Shown: positions 43,480 to 53,382, counted from the stretch's first letter. The stretch is 64,000 nt of DNA from Burkholderiaceae bacterium (GCA_030728985.1 JANQYI010000011.1:46651-110650); one strand, 5' to 3'. Made by a program: numbers and translations. Notes: a model not told the origin generated them from the sequence alone.

Positions 43480-43920
43480 ATGCCCAAGCTTCGCCCATCT
43501 ATCACTGTCGACGAACTCAATCAACGTAGCGGTGAAAACCTGCCTGGCTTGATGGGCGTTGAGATGCTGGAACTCTCAGAGGGCACCCTCAAGAGCCAAA
43601 TGAAGTTGCGCAAAGTCCATTTCGCCCCCAACACCTATCTGCACGCCGCGAGCGTGATCGCTCTCGCCGATACCACCTGTGGCTACGCGACGATCGCGCA
43701 TCTCCCCGAGGGCGCTCTGTCATTTACGACGATCGAACTTAAAAGCAATCACTTAGGGACGGTACGCGGCGAAGGCGCCGTCATATCTTGCACTGCAACA
43801 GCGCAACACTTAGGCGGCAATACGCAAGTATGGGATGCGGTCGTCACAGATGCGGACACGGGCAAGAAAATCGCGATCTTTCGCTGCACCCAAATGGTTC
43901 TTTGGCCCAAAAAGGACTAG
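43480..43920 (+). CDS. PaaI-family hotdog thioesterase
   Basis: A 146-residue single hotdog-domain protein. LPGLMGVEMLELSEGTLKSQ near 23-42 and NTYLHAASVIALADTTCGYA near 55-74 match the PaaI/YdiI thioesterase group, with the acidic residue of ADT in the active-site position. Predicted to hydrolyse a small acyl-CoA. It stands alone on the plus strand and converges on the rhodanese gene with 28 bp between. That gap includes a TTTGGGT/ACCCAAA hairpin without a T tract. Confidence 0.85.
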   Translation: MPKLRPSITVDELNQRSGENLPGLMGVEMLELSEGTLKSQMKLRKVHFAPNTYLHAASVIALADTTCGYATIAHLPEGALSFTTIELKSNHLGTVRGEGAVISCTATAQHLGGNTQVWDAVVTDADTGKKIAIFRCTQMVLWPKKD

Positions 43921-43948
43921 CGCGCTCAACGTGCGTGATCTCTTTGGG

Positions 43949-45592
43949 TCAAAGTACCCAAAAATGATGCGTCCCGTCTCGACCGAGCTGTTCGACTAAG
44001 CCGAACTCCCAGTCGAGATAACCCTGCATCGCTTCGCGGGCATTGTCGGTACCTTCGTAAGGCCGCTTGTAGCGATCGAGTGGTGGCGAGATCAAGTGCG
44101 TAGGCCCTTTCTCAAGCGGCAGGCCAGCGTCGCGCCAGAACTGCGTCCCGCCTTCCAACACGAGCACTTGCACACGACTGTCGACGTCATTGAACGCTTT
44201 TGAAAACGCCTCAAACGCAAAACCGGCCATCACACCATCGGGACAGGTCAAGACGACGCGCGAGGCCTTGGGTAATTGCGCAAGAGCTTGCTTGTATTGA
44301 GAGCGCAAGACATAGCGCGCACCAGGAATATGTCCCTGCACATATTGCGCATGGCGTCCTAGATCGATCACGATCGTTTCCTGCTTCGATCGGGCTTCAT
44401 TTAACAGATCAGCCAAACTCATGGGACTGATGGAAGCAAGCTCAGGACGCGTCGGGAGCAAGGGCTGCCAGCCTCCCTTGACGTTGAAATCCTGAGACTG
44501 TGTCTGATCCAGTACATATACATCCCAGGCCATTTGCGCGAGCCATGAGGCCGTCATATTGGCACGCACGCCATCGGTATCCACCAAAACGAATCGGGCG
44601 CCGCGCACGGGTGCGACCATTTCGGTCTCTTGAACTAATTGTCCGCCTGGCTTGGAACGAAAGCCTGCTAAATGACCCGCGACATATTCCTCTGGATGGC
44701 GCGTATCAAAAAAATAAGTGGTTCGATCGGACTGCGTGCGCCAAGACTCGACCTCTTTGGAGGTCGCACGCTTGACGCCGGCACGGTCAGCGACAGCACG
44801 AGCACGCACCGCAGCGCTTTGCGTCGTTGCGACCGAGACATCGGCAAACTTTCTGACCTGACCTTTATCGAGCACTTGCTCGGCGAGTGTCCAACCGATC
44901 GTGCCATTGCGCAAAGCAGAAACCTTGTTGGGAATGCCCGCATTAATCAAGGACTGTGTCCCGATGATACTGCGCGTACGACCTGCACAATTAACGATCA
45001 CCCGCGTTTCCGGACGCGGTGCCAACTCGGCAACACGCAGCACGACTTCAGCACCGGGACAATTAATCGCTGTAGGAATACTCATGGTGTTGAATTCTTC
45101 GAATGGCCGGACATCTAAAAGCACGACATCCGCTTTTTCATCGATCAAGGCCTTGACTTCTTGAGCTGACAATGAAGGCGTGTGTTGTCGCGCCTCAACC
45201 AACTCTCCAAAAGACTTACTCGGTACGTTCACATCCTTAAAGAGCTCTCCGCCGGCGGCAGCCCAAGCACGTACGCCTCCTTTGAAGACGCTCACCTTCG
45301 TAAAACCGAGCTGGACAAGACGCCGAGCGGCTAGCATTGCATCCGAATCCGCAATCGATACGTCACCCTCGTCGAGTGTCACGATCCAGACATCGCGCCT
45401 CGGTAATTTGTCATACGCATCGAGCTCGACACGCGATAAGGGAAAGTTCGCTGCGAACAAAGGATGAGACCGCGCGTGCGGGTCTTCCTCTCGCACATCA
45501 AGAAAAGCGATCTCACGCTTATCCAATAATGCTTGGCGGACAGACGGGTAATCGCAAAGATGAATATTGAGGGACGTTTTAACCGAACTCAC
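43949..45592 (-). CDS. four-domain rhodanese (sulfurtransferase)
   Basis: A 547-residue protein made of four rhodanese-like domains. The GTG at 45592 (VSSVKTSLNIHL) has GAGAGG upstream; a TTG eight codons earlier overlaps the previous gene. Domains 2 and 4 have a Cys in the active-site loop (VNCAGRTRSIIG and LTCPDGVMAGFA). Domains 1 and 3 lack it (VTLDEGDVSIAD and LVDTDGVRANMT). So two domains look catalytic and two structural. It follows the cysteine-dioxygenase-like gene by 14 bp. A role in moving sulfane sulfur or thiosulfate derived from thiol oxidation is likely. Confidence 0.88.
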   Translation of the reverse strand: MSSVKTSLNIHLCDYPSVRQALLDKREIAFLDVREEDPHARSHPLFAANFPLSRVELDAYDKLPRRDVWIVTLDEGDVSIADSDAMLAARRLVQLGFTKVSVFKGGVRAWAAAGGELFKDVNVPSKSFGELVEARQHTPSLSAQEVKALIDEKADVVLLDVRPFEEFNTMSIPTAINCPGAEVVLRVAELAPRPETRVIVNCAGRTRSIIGTQSLINAGIPNKVSALRNGTIGWTLAEQVLDKGQVRKFADVSVATTQSAAVRARAVADRAGVKRATSKEVESWRTQSDRTTYFFDTRHPEEYVAGHLAGFRSKPGGQLVQETEMVAPVRGARFVLVDTDGVRANMTASWLAQMAWDVYVLDQTQSQDFNVKGGWQPLLPTRPELASISPMSLADLLNEARSKQETIVIDLGRHAQYVQGHIPGARYVLRSQYKQALAQLPKASRVVLTCPDGVMAGFAFEAFSKAFNDVDSRVQVLVLEGGTQFWRDAGLPLEKGPTHLISPPLDRYKRPYEGTDNAREAMQGYLDWEFGLVEQLGRDGTHHFWVL

Positions 45593-45606
45593 GCTGCGCC
45601 TCTCAC

Positions 45607-46179
45607 TTAATTCCAAAGGTTGGGAACGACATCATTGCTATAGCCTGATACAAAAGATTTTTCTTGACCAGAAACGGGATCAAACACATGACGCTGAATA
45701 CGACCGATATTGCCACCATACACATGGATGCTAATCGAGGTACGGTCCTGATAATAATTAGCAACCTCGTGAACATCATGGGTCGCTGGAGAAACCGAAC
45801 CAATCTGACCAGGCAGCAATATCATGCTGTCGCCACGGCGATAATGACCATCGGTTTCTTTAAAATAATGCGTATCGATTTCCTGGCCACGTAACATCCC
45901 GATCAGTCCCCACGTCATATGATTGTGGACAGGTGTTTTTTGCCCTGGACCCCACACGAAGCTCACCATCGAAAATCGCTCCAACGGATCGGCGTACAAA
46001 AGATATTGCTGATAGAACTGCGGGTGCGGTCTGGTAAATGCTTCGGGCAACCAGTCATCGTGTTTGACGAGGTCCGCCAGCAATACGCCGCCACGCTCGA
46101 GAATCAATACTTCTGGAGGCTGCCCCTCTAGCAAGCGACTGAGGGATTTGACAAAAGTCAGTAATTTTTCGTTTTTCAT
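45607..46179 (-). CDS. cysteine dioxygenase-type thiol dioxygenase
   Basis: A 190-residue cupin-fold non-heme iron enzyme. The facial His triad is visible as His85 and His87 in PVHNHMTWGLIG and a third His in THDVHEVANYY (about 137). The length and motifs fit the bacterial CDO/3-mercaptopropionate dioxygenase group, which oxidises a thiol to a sulfinate. Which thiol is used cannot be read by eye. The adjacent rhodanese suggests a two-gene sulfur-oxidation unit. Confidence 0.86.
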   Translation of the reverse strand: MKNEKLLTFVKSLSRLLEGQPPEVLILERGGVLLADLVKHDDWLPEAFTRPHPQFYQQYLLYADPLERFSMVSFVWGPGQKTPVHNHMTWGLIGMLRGQEIDTHYFKETDGHYRRGDSMILLPGQIGSVSPATHDVHEVANYYQDRTSISIHVYGGNIGRIQRHVFDPVSGQEKSFVSGYSNDVVPNLWN

Positions 46180-46183
46180 ATCT

Positions 46184-46212
46184 TTGAAATTTTTAATTCG
46201 TTAGGGTAATGA
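46184..46212 (+). promoter_or_regulatory. possible sigma70 promoter for the nitronate monooxygenase gene
   Basis: TTGAAA (46184-46189), a 17-bp spacer, then TAATGA (46207-46212) lie about 60 bp before the ATG at 46271. The spacing is optimal and five of six -35 bases match consensus; the -10 is weaker. The region is shared with the divergent dioxygenase gene. Confidence 0.35.
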
Positions 46213-46270
46213 TAAACGGCATTCCGAGGATAGAATGGATTATCACACCCATTAAAAGGCGGTATCTACC

Positions 46271-47314
46271 ATGGCTTTTGCTCTGAACACCTTGCGCGTT
46301 CCAATCATTCAAGCACCCATGGCAGGCGGAATCTGCACACCCGCCCTTGTTGCCGCGGTGGCCAATGCGGGTGGCTTAGGGAGTTTTGGCTTTGCTTACA
46401 GCGCGCCTCAAAAAATAAGTGATGACCTAGGAGCGGCTAAACGCCTGACTTCAGGCCCAATTAATGCTAATTTTTTCGTCTTTCAAGACGTGCCCGCTCC
46501 AAGCATAGAGCTTCAACAGCAAGCCATCGCCGCGATCAAACACCTCCCCCTCGCGCACGACCTAAGACTCACTGCCCCAGAGCCACCTTTTTACCCGGAT
46601 TTGAACACCATGCTCGAGCCTGTTTGGCTTCACCGCCCTGCGGTGCTGACCTTTCATTTTGGGCTGCCACATCCCGATATCCTGGCACGCGCTCGACTTT
46701 TAAATATTGCTGTCGGCGTCACCGCCACCTGCCTCGCCGAAGGGCTAGCCATCGAAGCCGCCGGCGCTGACTTCGTGGTTGCCCAAGGCGTCGAGGCGGG
46801 TGGGCATCGTGGCACTTTTCAACCCGACTCGCTCGATGAGGAGCTACCCACTCTGGCGCTCGTCAAACAGCTTTCCACCTCATTACGTATACCCGTTGTC
46901 GCAGCCGGCGGTCTCATGACGGGAGGAGATGTTGCACTTGCAATTCATGCTGGGGCAAGCGCCGCTCAACTGGGTACCGCTTTTCTCTGTTGCGATGAGT
47001 CAGGTGCCTCGCCCGCACACAAACATTTCTTGCTCACTAAACCCACCCGAGGGACAGCCTTTACCCATGCGTTCTCTGGCAGGCGCGCGCAGGGTTTACG
47101 AAATCGTTTTATCGAAGCCATGCAGGGTCAACCTCATCTGCCCTTTCCACTTCAGAACACCTTGACAACCCCGCTGCGCCAACTTGCCGTGCAGCATGAT
47201 GATGGGGAACACCAGAGCCTTTGGGCTGGCCGAGGCTATGCCCAAGCGAGACCGATGGACGCACAAGCGCTCATGAAAGTCTTAGAGCGGGAGGTTGCAC
47301 AACACGTAAATTAA
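46271..47314 (+). CDS. nitronate monooxygenase family flavoprotein
   Basis: A 347-residue FMN-dependent TIM-barrel enzyme that oxidises nitronates such as propionate 3-nitronate. Seen are the opening LRVPIIQAPMAGGICTPALV near 8-27, the phosphate/FMN segments GVEAGGHRGTF near 176-186 with the conserved His, and IPVVAAGGLMTGGDVALAIH near 215-234. AAQLGTAFLCCDESGAS follows. It is a single-gene unit with a divergent dioxygenase. Typical length. Confidence 0.9.
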   Translation: MAFALNTLRVPIIQAPMAGGICTPALVAAVANAGGLGSFGFAYSAPQKISDDLGAAKRLTSGPINANFFVFQDVPAPSIELQQQAIAAIKHLPLAHDLRLTAPEPPFYPDLNTMLEPVWLHRPAVLTFHFGLPHPDILARARLLNIAVGVTATCLAEGLAIEAAGADFVVAQGVEAGGHRGTFQPDSLDEELPTLALVKQLSTSLRIPVVAAGGLMTGGDVALAIHAGASAAQLGTAFLCCDESGASPAHKHFLLTKPTRGTAFTHAFSGRRAQGLRNRFIEAMQGQPHLPFPLQNTLTTPLRQLAVQHDDGEHQSLWAGRGYAQARPMDAQALMKVLEREVAQHVN

Positions 47315-47478
47315 GGGAAAACCCTTGATTTGCTGATCCATCGATGCATTTTTACGAAGGCCTTTGAAATACCTCTATCCGCTAAAGACCGCTTTCTCTA
47401 TACTTCTTGCGTGCTGATCTGACGAGTAAAGCCGTGTTGGCTTGCAGAACGAAGGCGCTTTAATGCAGGTAATTCAGG

Positions 47479-50400
47479 ATGTGGATCGTTCGGATAGCAC
47501 TTGATAAGCCCTACACGTTTATCGTGATGGCTATTCTCATTCTGCTTTCCGCACCTTTGGCGATTTTGCGCACGCCAGTGGATGTCTTGCCTGAAATCGA
47601 TATTCCCGTCATTAGCGTGATCTGGAATTATCGCGGTCTGTCGGCCGAGCAAATGGGCAAACGTATCGCCCAAAATCACGAACGCTCCATCACCACGACC
47701 GTTAACGACATCGAACACATCGAATCGCGCTCGCTGGGCGGCATCACGATCATCAAAATCTATTTCCAACCGCAGGCAAATATCCAAACCGCGATTTCTC
47801 AAGTCGTCGCGATTTCGCAGTCCGCAGTTCGTCAAATGCCACCGGGTGTGGCGCCACCGTTGATCATCAAATACACGGCTTCGTCGATTCCCGTGATTCA
47901 GATTGGCATGTCGAGCAAAACACTGTCGGAAAAAGAGTTGTTTGATGCCGCGCTCAACATCATGCGTCCGCAACTGGTCACTATCCCCGGTATTGCGGTG
48001 CCGTTTCCCTACGGCGGTAAAGTCCGTGCCGTTTCGGTCGATATCGATCCAGAAGCGCTACGCGCAAAAGGCATGACCTCCTCGGATGTCATCAATGCGA
48101 TTACAGCTCAAAATCTAACCCTGCCCTCCGGCACAACGAAAATCGACGATGTCGAATTTAGTATTTCATTAAACTCAGCGCCGGCATCCATTGCGGAACT
48201 CAACAACATCCCGATCAGAACTGTCAACGGAGCGACCACCTATATGAGAGAAGTCGCGCACGTTCGCGACGGTTTCTCTCCGCAAATCAACATCGTCCGC
48301 CAAAACGGTGAGCGCGGACTGGTGTTGACAGCACTTAAAAATGGCGGCGCGTCCACGCTCGAGATCGTCAATCAGGTCAAAGAGAGAATGCCCTCCATCT
48401 TGCCTTTGCTGCCCGAAGGCATCGACGTCAGACTATTGGGCGATCAATCCATCTTTGTAGAGAAAGCGCTAGCGGGCGTAATTCACGAAATCTTGATCGC
48501 GGGCGGCCTCACAGCCCTGATGCTGCTGCTCTTTTTAGGCAACTGGCGCACCACCTCCATTATCGCGATCTCTATTCCCCTCTCAATTTTTACCTCGCTG
48601 ATCGCCTTGCATCTTCTGGGTGAAACAATCAACATCATGACCCTTGGAGGTCTGGCACTCGCCGTCGGTATTTTGGTTGATGACGCGACCGTCACCATTG
48701 AAAATATCGAACGCCATATTCATATGGGCAAGGATCTTTATCAAGCCGTCCTCGATGGCGCCGGCGAGATCGCGGTACCGACCTTTGTCGCGACGCTCTC
48801 CATCTGTATCGTCTTTGTGCCGATGTTTTTCTTGGGCGGTGTCGCGCGCTATTTATTTGTCCCGCTCGCCGAGGCGGTCAGCTTCGCCATGCTGGCGTCC
48901 TACGTGCTGTCCCGCACACTGGTCCCCACGCTTGCCTTTCTAATGCTCAAAAATGCGGGTAAGCCCGGTCCGATCGGGCGCTGGATCCATCGCGTGCATG
49001 TCGCTTTTAACGCGCGTTTTGAGGTGTTTCGCGCGAGCTATGTCCTGCTGCTCGGGTTTCTTCTCAGTCATCGCAAAAAATTTATCGCGGGCTTTCTGAC
49101 TTTCTGTCTTTTATCCTGCAGCATCTTTTTTCTTCTTGGCCGCGATTTATTTCCGTTTGTCGACACGAGCCAGATCAAACTGCATATGCGAGCACCCACG
49201 GGCACACGTGTCGAACGCACCGCGATCTTGGCCGATGAAGTCCAAAAGGTCATTCGAGAAGTCATCCCTGAAAAAGACTTGGAGGGTATTCTTGATATCG
49301 TCGGTTTGCCTAACAGCGGCATCAATCTCTCCTATAGCAGTTCGGGTACCATCGGTTCGTTTGATGCCGACATCATGATTTCACTCAAACCGGGGCATCG
49401 ACCGAGTTTGGAATACATGGACGAACTGTTGCCCATCCTGCGCGAGCGTTTTCCTAGCATCGAATTTTTTTATCAATCCGCTGATATCGTCACGCAAATT
49501 TTAAATTTCGGTACGCCTGCCGCGATCGATGTGCAGATTGTCGGGAATAACTATGTGGCAAACCATCAACTGGCGACAAAGCTCATCAACAAGATCGCAG
49601 CTGTACCGGGTGCTTCGGATGTCCATATCCATCAGCGCTTGAACCAACCTTCGATTGCGTTGAAAATGGATCGGACCCGTATGCAAGGCATGGGACTCAC
49701 GCCGCAAGACCTCGCGCAAAACGTATTACTCCCTTTATCAGGAAGCGCCCAAACCTCGTCATCGTTTTGGCTGAATCCAGTCAATAACATCAGCTATGCC
49801 ATTCAAGCACAGACGCCTCAATACAATATCGATTCACTCGATGATCTGCTTAGACTTCCGGTCGGACCCTCCAATGCTGCCGCGTCAGCGACCGCAGCGA
49901 CCGCCAACGCCGCGGCCAACCGCGGTACGCAACTGATCGGCAACCTCGTGACCTCCACACCCACCACTGAATTCGCGATTTTGACGCGTTATAACATTCG
50001 TCCCTCGATCAACATTTACGCCAATGTGCGTGGACGCGATCTGGCGGCGGTCGCGATGGATATCCAAGTCATCATGGATGAAGCCAAGTCTCAACTCCCG
50101 CGCGGCAGCAGCATGACGATGCGTGGTCAAGTAGAAACCATGAAACAATCCTATACGGGACTGGGTATTGGCCTGTTGGGTGCGGTGTTGTTGGTCTACC
50201 TGCTGATTGTGGTGAACTTTCAATCATGGTTGGATCCTTTCATCATCATCTCCGGCTTGATTTCAGCGCTAGCGGGTATCGCCTGGATGCTCGTCATCTC
50301 GCGTACCAACTTGAGCGTGCCGGCCCTAACGGGCGCCATTATGACGATGGGTGTCGCGACAGCCAACAGCGTGCTGGTGATTTCTTTTGCGCGCGAACGC

Positions 50401-50676
50401 TTAAAGGAAGGTCTCTCCCCACTCGCGGCGGCGCTTGAGGCAGGTGCCACGCGTATCCGGCCCGTGTTGATGACCGCGCTGGCGATGATTATCGGTATGA
50501 TTCCGATGGCGATCGGTTTAGGTCAGGGTTCTGAGCAAAACGCCCCACTGGGACGCACCGTCATTGGTGGCTTGCTACTTGCCACTGTTTCCACTTTGTT
50601 ATTCGTACCCATTCTTTTCGCAAGTCTGCATGGCTGGCTTGATCAGCGCCACGCCCCCAAGGAAGCCACAGCATGA
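47479..50676 (+). CDS. RND efflux permease, HAE-1-like, lacking the relay lysine
   Basis: A 1065-residue inner-membrane pump with 12 expected transmembrane helices and two large periplasmic loops. TM4 has the proton-relay Asp pair in VGILVDDATVTIENIERHIH. TM10 reads MTMGVATANSVLVISFARER, where AcrB has GLSAKNAILIVEFA, so the relay Lys is replaced by Ala. The TM11 Thr is kept in VLMTALAMIIGM. An Ala-rich insert (SNAAASATAATANAAANR) lies in the second periplasmic domain. It is first in a permease-adaptor-outer membrane operon and overlaps the adaptor by 4 bases. Substrates unknown. Confidence 0.92.
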   Translation: MWIVRIALDKPYTFIVMAILILLSAPLAILRTPVDVLPEIDIPVISVIWNYRGLSAEQMGKRIAQNHERSITTTVNDIEHIESRSLGGITIIKIYFQPQANIQTAISQVVAISQSAVRQMPPGVAPPLIIKYTASSIPVIQIGMSSKTLSEKELFDAALNIMRPQLVTIPGIAVPFPYGGKVRAVSVDIDPEALRAKGMTSSDVINAITAQNLTLPSGTTKIDDVEFSISLNSAPASIAELNNIPIRTVNGATTYMREVAHVRDGFSPQINIVRQNGERGLVLTALKNGGASTLEIVNQVKERMPSILPLLPEGIDVRLLGDQSIFVEKALAGVIHEILIAGGLTALMLLLFLGNWRTTSIIAISIPLSIFTSLIALHLLGETINIMTLGGLALAVGILVDDATVTIENIERHIHMGKDLYQAVLDGAGEIAVPTFVATLSICIVFVPMFFLGGVARYLFVPLAEAVSFAMLASYVLSRTLVPTLAFLMLKNAGKPGPIGRWIHRVHVAFNARFEVFRASYVLLLGFLLSHRKKFIAGFLTFCLLSCSIFFLLGRDLFPFVDTSQIKLHMRAPTGTRVERTAILADEVQKVIREVIPEKDLEGILDIVGLPNSGINLSYSSSGTIGSFDADIMISLKPGHRPSLEYMDELLPILRERFPSIEFFYQSADIVTQILNFGTPAAIDVQIVGNNYVANHQLATKLINKIAAVPGASDVHIHQRLNQPSIALKMDRTRMQGMGLTPQDLAQNVLLPLSGSAQTSSSFWLNPVNNISYAIQAQTPQYNIDSLDDLLRLPVGPSNAAASATAATANAAANRGTQLIGNLVTSTPTTEFAILTRYNIRPSINIYANVRGRDLAAVAMDIQVIMDEAKSQLPRGSSMTMRGQVETMKQSYTGLGIGLLGAVLLVYLLIVVNFQSWLDPFIIISGLISALAGIAWMLVISRTNLSVPALTGAIMTMGVATANSVLVISFARERLKEGLSPLAAALEAGATRIRPVLMTALAMIIGMIPMAIGLGQGSEQNAPLGRTVIGGLLLATVSTLLFVPILFASLHGWLDQRHAPKEATA

Positions 50677-51875
50677 AGGACACGCTCCACGATTCTCATG
50701 GTCTACCACTCGGACACCCCGACAATCCCAATTCCGAGATTAAGCTGAAAAAAACATTGCGTAAGGTGACATTTTTCGCGGTACTGATTGTTGCCTTGCT
50801 GCTGTTCGGCCTTGCTTCGGCACTCTTTGACCGCTGGACCTTTGCCGAGGTCTTGGCCAAGCGCACCGAAGAAAGCGCGCTCATGCATGTGTTGGTCGTC
50901 AAACCCACGGCTCCGGACAAAAACAGCCCTAATATGCGCTTGGTTCTGCCCGGCACTCTGCGCGGCATCAATGAAGCACAAATTCATTCGCGTGTGACGG
51001 GCTATGTCAAACAGTGGTTCAAAGATCTTGGCGATACCGCCAAGCAAGGCGAGACACTTGCCCTGATCGATATCCCGGAGATCAATCGTCAAGTCGAAGA
51101 GGCGACCGCCAATTTCAAACTCGCCAAAACGGTATACGATCGTTGGAGACGACTCCGTGCCGAGGACGCCGTTTCACAACAGGAAATGGACGAAAAAACG
51201 GGTCTCTACCGACAAAGTGAAGCGGTCTTGAATCGCTTGAAACAGCTACAAAGTTTTGGTAATGTGACCGCGCCTTTTGAGGGTCGCATCACGCGTCGCA
51301 ATGTCAACCTAGGCGACCTTGTCAATGCCGGTAATGTTGGAAACGCACAAGCCATGTTCTCGATGGCGCGCACCGATCGTTTAAGCGTCTATGTATATCT
51401 GCCTCAGGATCGCACGTCTCAAGTCAAGGTCGGCGACGAAGTTTCGGTATATCAGACCAACGCACCCGACAAAATCATCAAGGGTCGCATCGCGCGCACC
51501 GCAGGCGCGATCGACATCAATACACGGACCTTGCAAGTTGATATCGAGATCCCGAACGAGAACAATGCATTATTGCCTGGCGCCTATGTCGAAGTCGCGA
51601 TGCAAATCGCTCTGGGCAATAGCCTGATTGTTCCTACCAACACCTTGATCTTTGGAGCGGGTGGCCCCTACATCGCCGTCGTCGACAAGGACAATAGAGC
51701 TGAAAAGAAAAAAGTCACGCTTGGCGTTGATTTTGGCAATCAAGTCGAAATCCGAAGCGGGATTACTGCTGACGATCAACTGATTTTGAATCCAATGGAT
51801 TCTTTGGTGAATGGTCAAGCCGTAGTCCCTCAGTCTCCTGCGCCACGTGCTCCCTCGTCCCGGCGTGGTTCTTGA
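50673..51875 (+). CDS. RND efflux periplasmic adaptor (membrane fusion protein)
   Basis: A 400-residue adaptor. Unlike lipoprotein-type adaptors it has a cytoplasmic N-terminal head of about 28 polar residues. One transmembrane helix follows (KVTFFAVLIVALLLFGLASALF, near 30-51 in part), then an alpha-hairpin domain (FKLAKTVYDRWRRLRAEDAV) between the two halves of the lipoyl domain (IHSRVTGYVKQWFKDLGDTA and GNVTAPFEGRITRRNVNLGD). The barrel and proximal domains follow. Its place between permease and outer-membrane gene makes the pairing certain. Confidence 0.92.
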   Translation: MKDTLHDSHGLPLGHPDNPNSEIKLKKTLRKVTFFAVLIVALLLFGLASALFDRWTFAEVLAKRTEESALMHVLVVKPTAPDKNSPNMRLVLPGTLRGINEAQIHSRVTGYVKQWFKDLGDTAKQGETLALIDIPEINRQVEEATANFKLAKTVYDRWRRLRAEDAVSQQEMDEKTGLYRQSEAVLNRLKQLQSFGNVTAPFEGRITRRNVNLGDLVNAGNVGNAQAMFSMARTDRLSVYVYLPQDRTSQVKVGDEVSVYQTNAPDKIIKGRIARTAGAIDINTRTLQVDIEIPNENNALLPGAYVEVAMQIALGNSLIVPTNTLIFGAGGPYIAVVDKDNRAEKKKVTLGVDFGNQVEIRSGITADDQLILNPMDSLVNGQAVVPQSPAPRAPSSRRGS

Positions 51876-51879
51876 GCGC

Positions 51880-53382
51880 ATGATGAAACCAAGTCTAGCC
51901 CTCTGCTTGTCGGCCCTCCTCATGGTCGGCTGTTCAACCATCGGACCGGACTACGAACGTCCAATCGTTGAGTTTCCTGACAGCTGGAAAGCATTGCCCG
52001 GCGCGAACCCGGCCCTTTGGAAATTGGCGACGCCGGCTGACGATGCCCCAAAAGATCCGTGGTGGAAGGCTTTTGGTGACTCGACGCTGGAGCAACTTAT
52101 CGAGACCAGTCTCGCGAATAACAACACCCTGAGTGCCTCGCTCGCGAGACTCGATCAAGCCATCGCTCAAAGTGAGGCACGTGGTGCGGCACTCTTGCCG
52201 ACAGTTTCGATCGGAGCGACGGGTGTGCGCACTGAAACCTCGGCCAATCGTCCCGGCGCCAATTACAGCTCAATCAACCAATCCACGACTCAAAATAACT
52301 TTCGGCCTGTCGCGGTCATGACGTATGAAATCGACTGGTTAGGCAAGGTTCGCCGTGAGGTCGAGGCGGCACGCAGCACCGCCGAACAAGCCGCGGCCGA
52401 CACGCAAAACGTCAAACTCCTGCTCACTGCGCAACTCGCCAATGCGTATTTTCTTTTACGTCAATACGATGAAGAGATTCGCGTGCTCTCCGGCATCGTG
52501 CAGATTCAAGATAAGCTCCTGGCTCTGATCAAAAAGCGCTATGACATGGGTGCTGCCGGACGCACAGAACTTTCGCAACAAACGGCCCTGACCCAATCGA
52601 GTGGCGCACAACTTGAAATTCTGAGATCGTTACGTAACGTACAAGAAAATCTACTTGCGACCTTAACCGGCACGCCCGCCTCAGCCTTTAGCCTTGCCCC
52701 AGGCGGTTTACCGACCCGCGTGCCTGCTTTCCCTGTTGGAGTGCCCTCTACTTTGCTAGAAAGACGACCCGATGTCGCAGCTGCTGAGCGTGCGATGGTC
52801 GCTGCCAACGCGCAAATCGGTGTTGCAAAGGCAGCCTTCTTTCCAACATTAACCCTCGCACCTGCCTTTCTTGGGGGAGAAAGTTCATTGTTGAGCGCAC
52901 TGTTCAATGCGCCTTCGCTCATCTGGTCTATTGGCCTAACAGCCACTCAAACCGTGTTTGATAGCGGTCGTATCAGCGCTAACTATCGCTTTGCGCAAGC
53001 AGGCTATCGCGTGACCCTGTCCAACTACCGTCAATCCATCATGGTGGCGTTGCAAGAAACTCAAGACGCCATGAGCGCGCTCGCGCAACTCGATCGCGCA
53101 CGTAAGATGCAGGACGAAGCGGTACAGAATTTGAATCGGGCTTATCAAATCAGTGCGATCCGTTATCGAGAAGGACTCGATACCGCACAAACCTTGGCAC
53201 TGATTCAACAAAATCAGCTCACGGCTCAACGCATCAAGTGGCAGATGCATGGAGGTCAATTCATTGCCAGTGTGAACCTGGTCAAGGCGTTGGGCGGCGG
53301 CTGGGAGGGACTCGCACAGTATGAGGTAGCAGAGGCCGATCAAAAGTTACCAGCGACCTTGTCAACCCAACTAAAAAACTGA
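51880..53382 (+). CDS. RND outer-membrane channel lipoprotein, OprM/NodT-like
   Basis: A 500-residue TolC-type channel. I chose the ATG at 51880 (MMKPSLALCLSALLMVGCST), which gives a clean lipoprotein signal with lipobox LLMVGC. A start 33 bases earlier overlaps the adaptor and weakens the signal. After the Cys comes the usual TIGPDYERPIVEFPDSWKA stretch. Two structural repeats of outer-membrane efflux domains follow, each with ANAQIGVAKAAFFPTLTLAP-like segments. Its stop codon lies in the stem of the terminator at 53373-53400. Confidence 0.92.
   Translation: MMKPSLALCLSALLMVGCSTIGPDYERPIVEFPDSWKALPGANPALWKLATPADDAPKDPWWKAFGDSTLEQLIETSLANNNTLSASLARLDQAIAQSEARGAALLPTVSIGATGVRTETSANRPGANYSSINQSTTQNNFRPVAVMTYEIDWLGKVRREVEAARSTAEQAAADTQNVKLLLTAQLANAYFLLRQYDEEIRVLSGIVQIQDKLLALIKKRYDMGAAGRTELSQQTALTQSSGAQLEILRSLRNVQENLLATLTGTPASAFSLAPGGLPTRVPAFPVGVPSTLLERRPDVAAAERAMVAANAQIGVAKAAFFPTLTLAPAFLGGESSLLSALFNAPSLIWSIGLTATQTVFDSGRISANYRFAQAGYRVTLSNYRQSIMVALQETQDAMSALAQLDRARKMQDEAVQNLNRAYQISAIRYREGLDTAQTLALIQQNQLTAQRIKWQMHGGQFIASVNLVKALGGGWEGLAQYEVAEADQKLPATLSTQLKN

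Noticed and set aside
43943..43962. TTTGGGT/ACCCAAA hairpin between the thioesterase and rhodanese genes
   Set aside because: Partly inside the rhodanese coding end and not followed by a T tract on either strand; not supported as a terminator.
47315..47478. Search for a regulator or small RNA before the first RND operon
   Set aside because: The 164-bp gap has no convincing promoter pair, hairpin or small gene.
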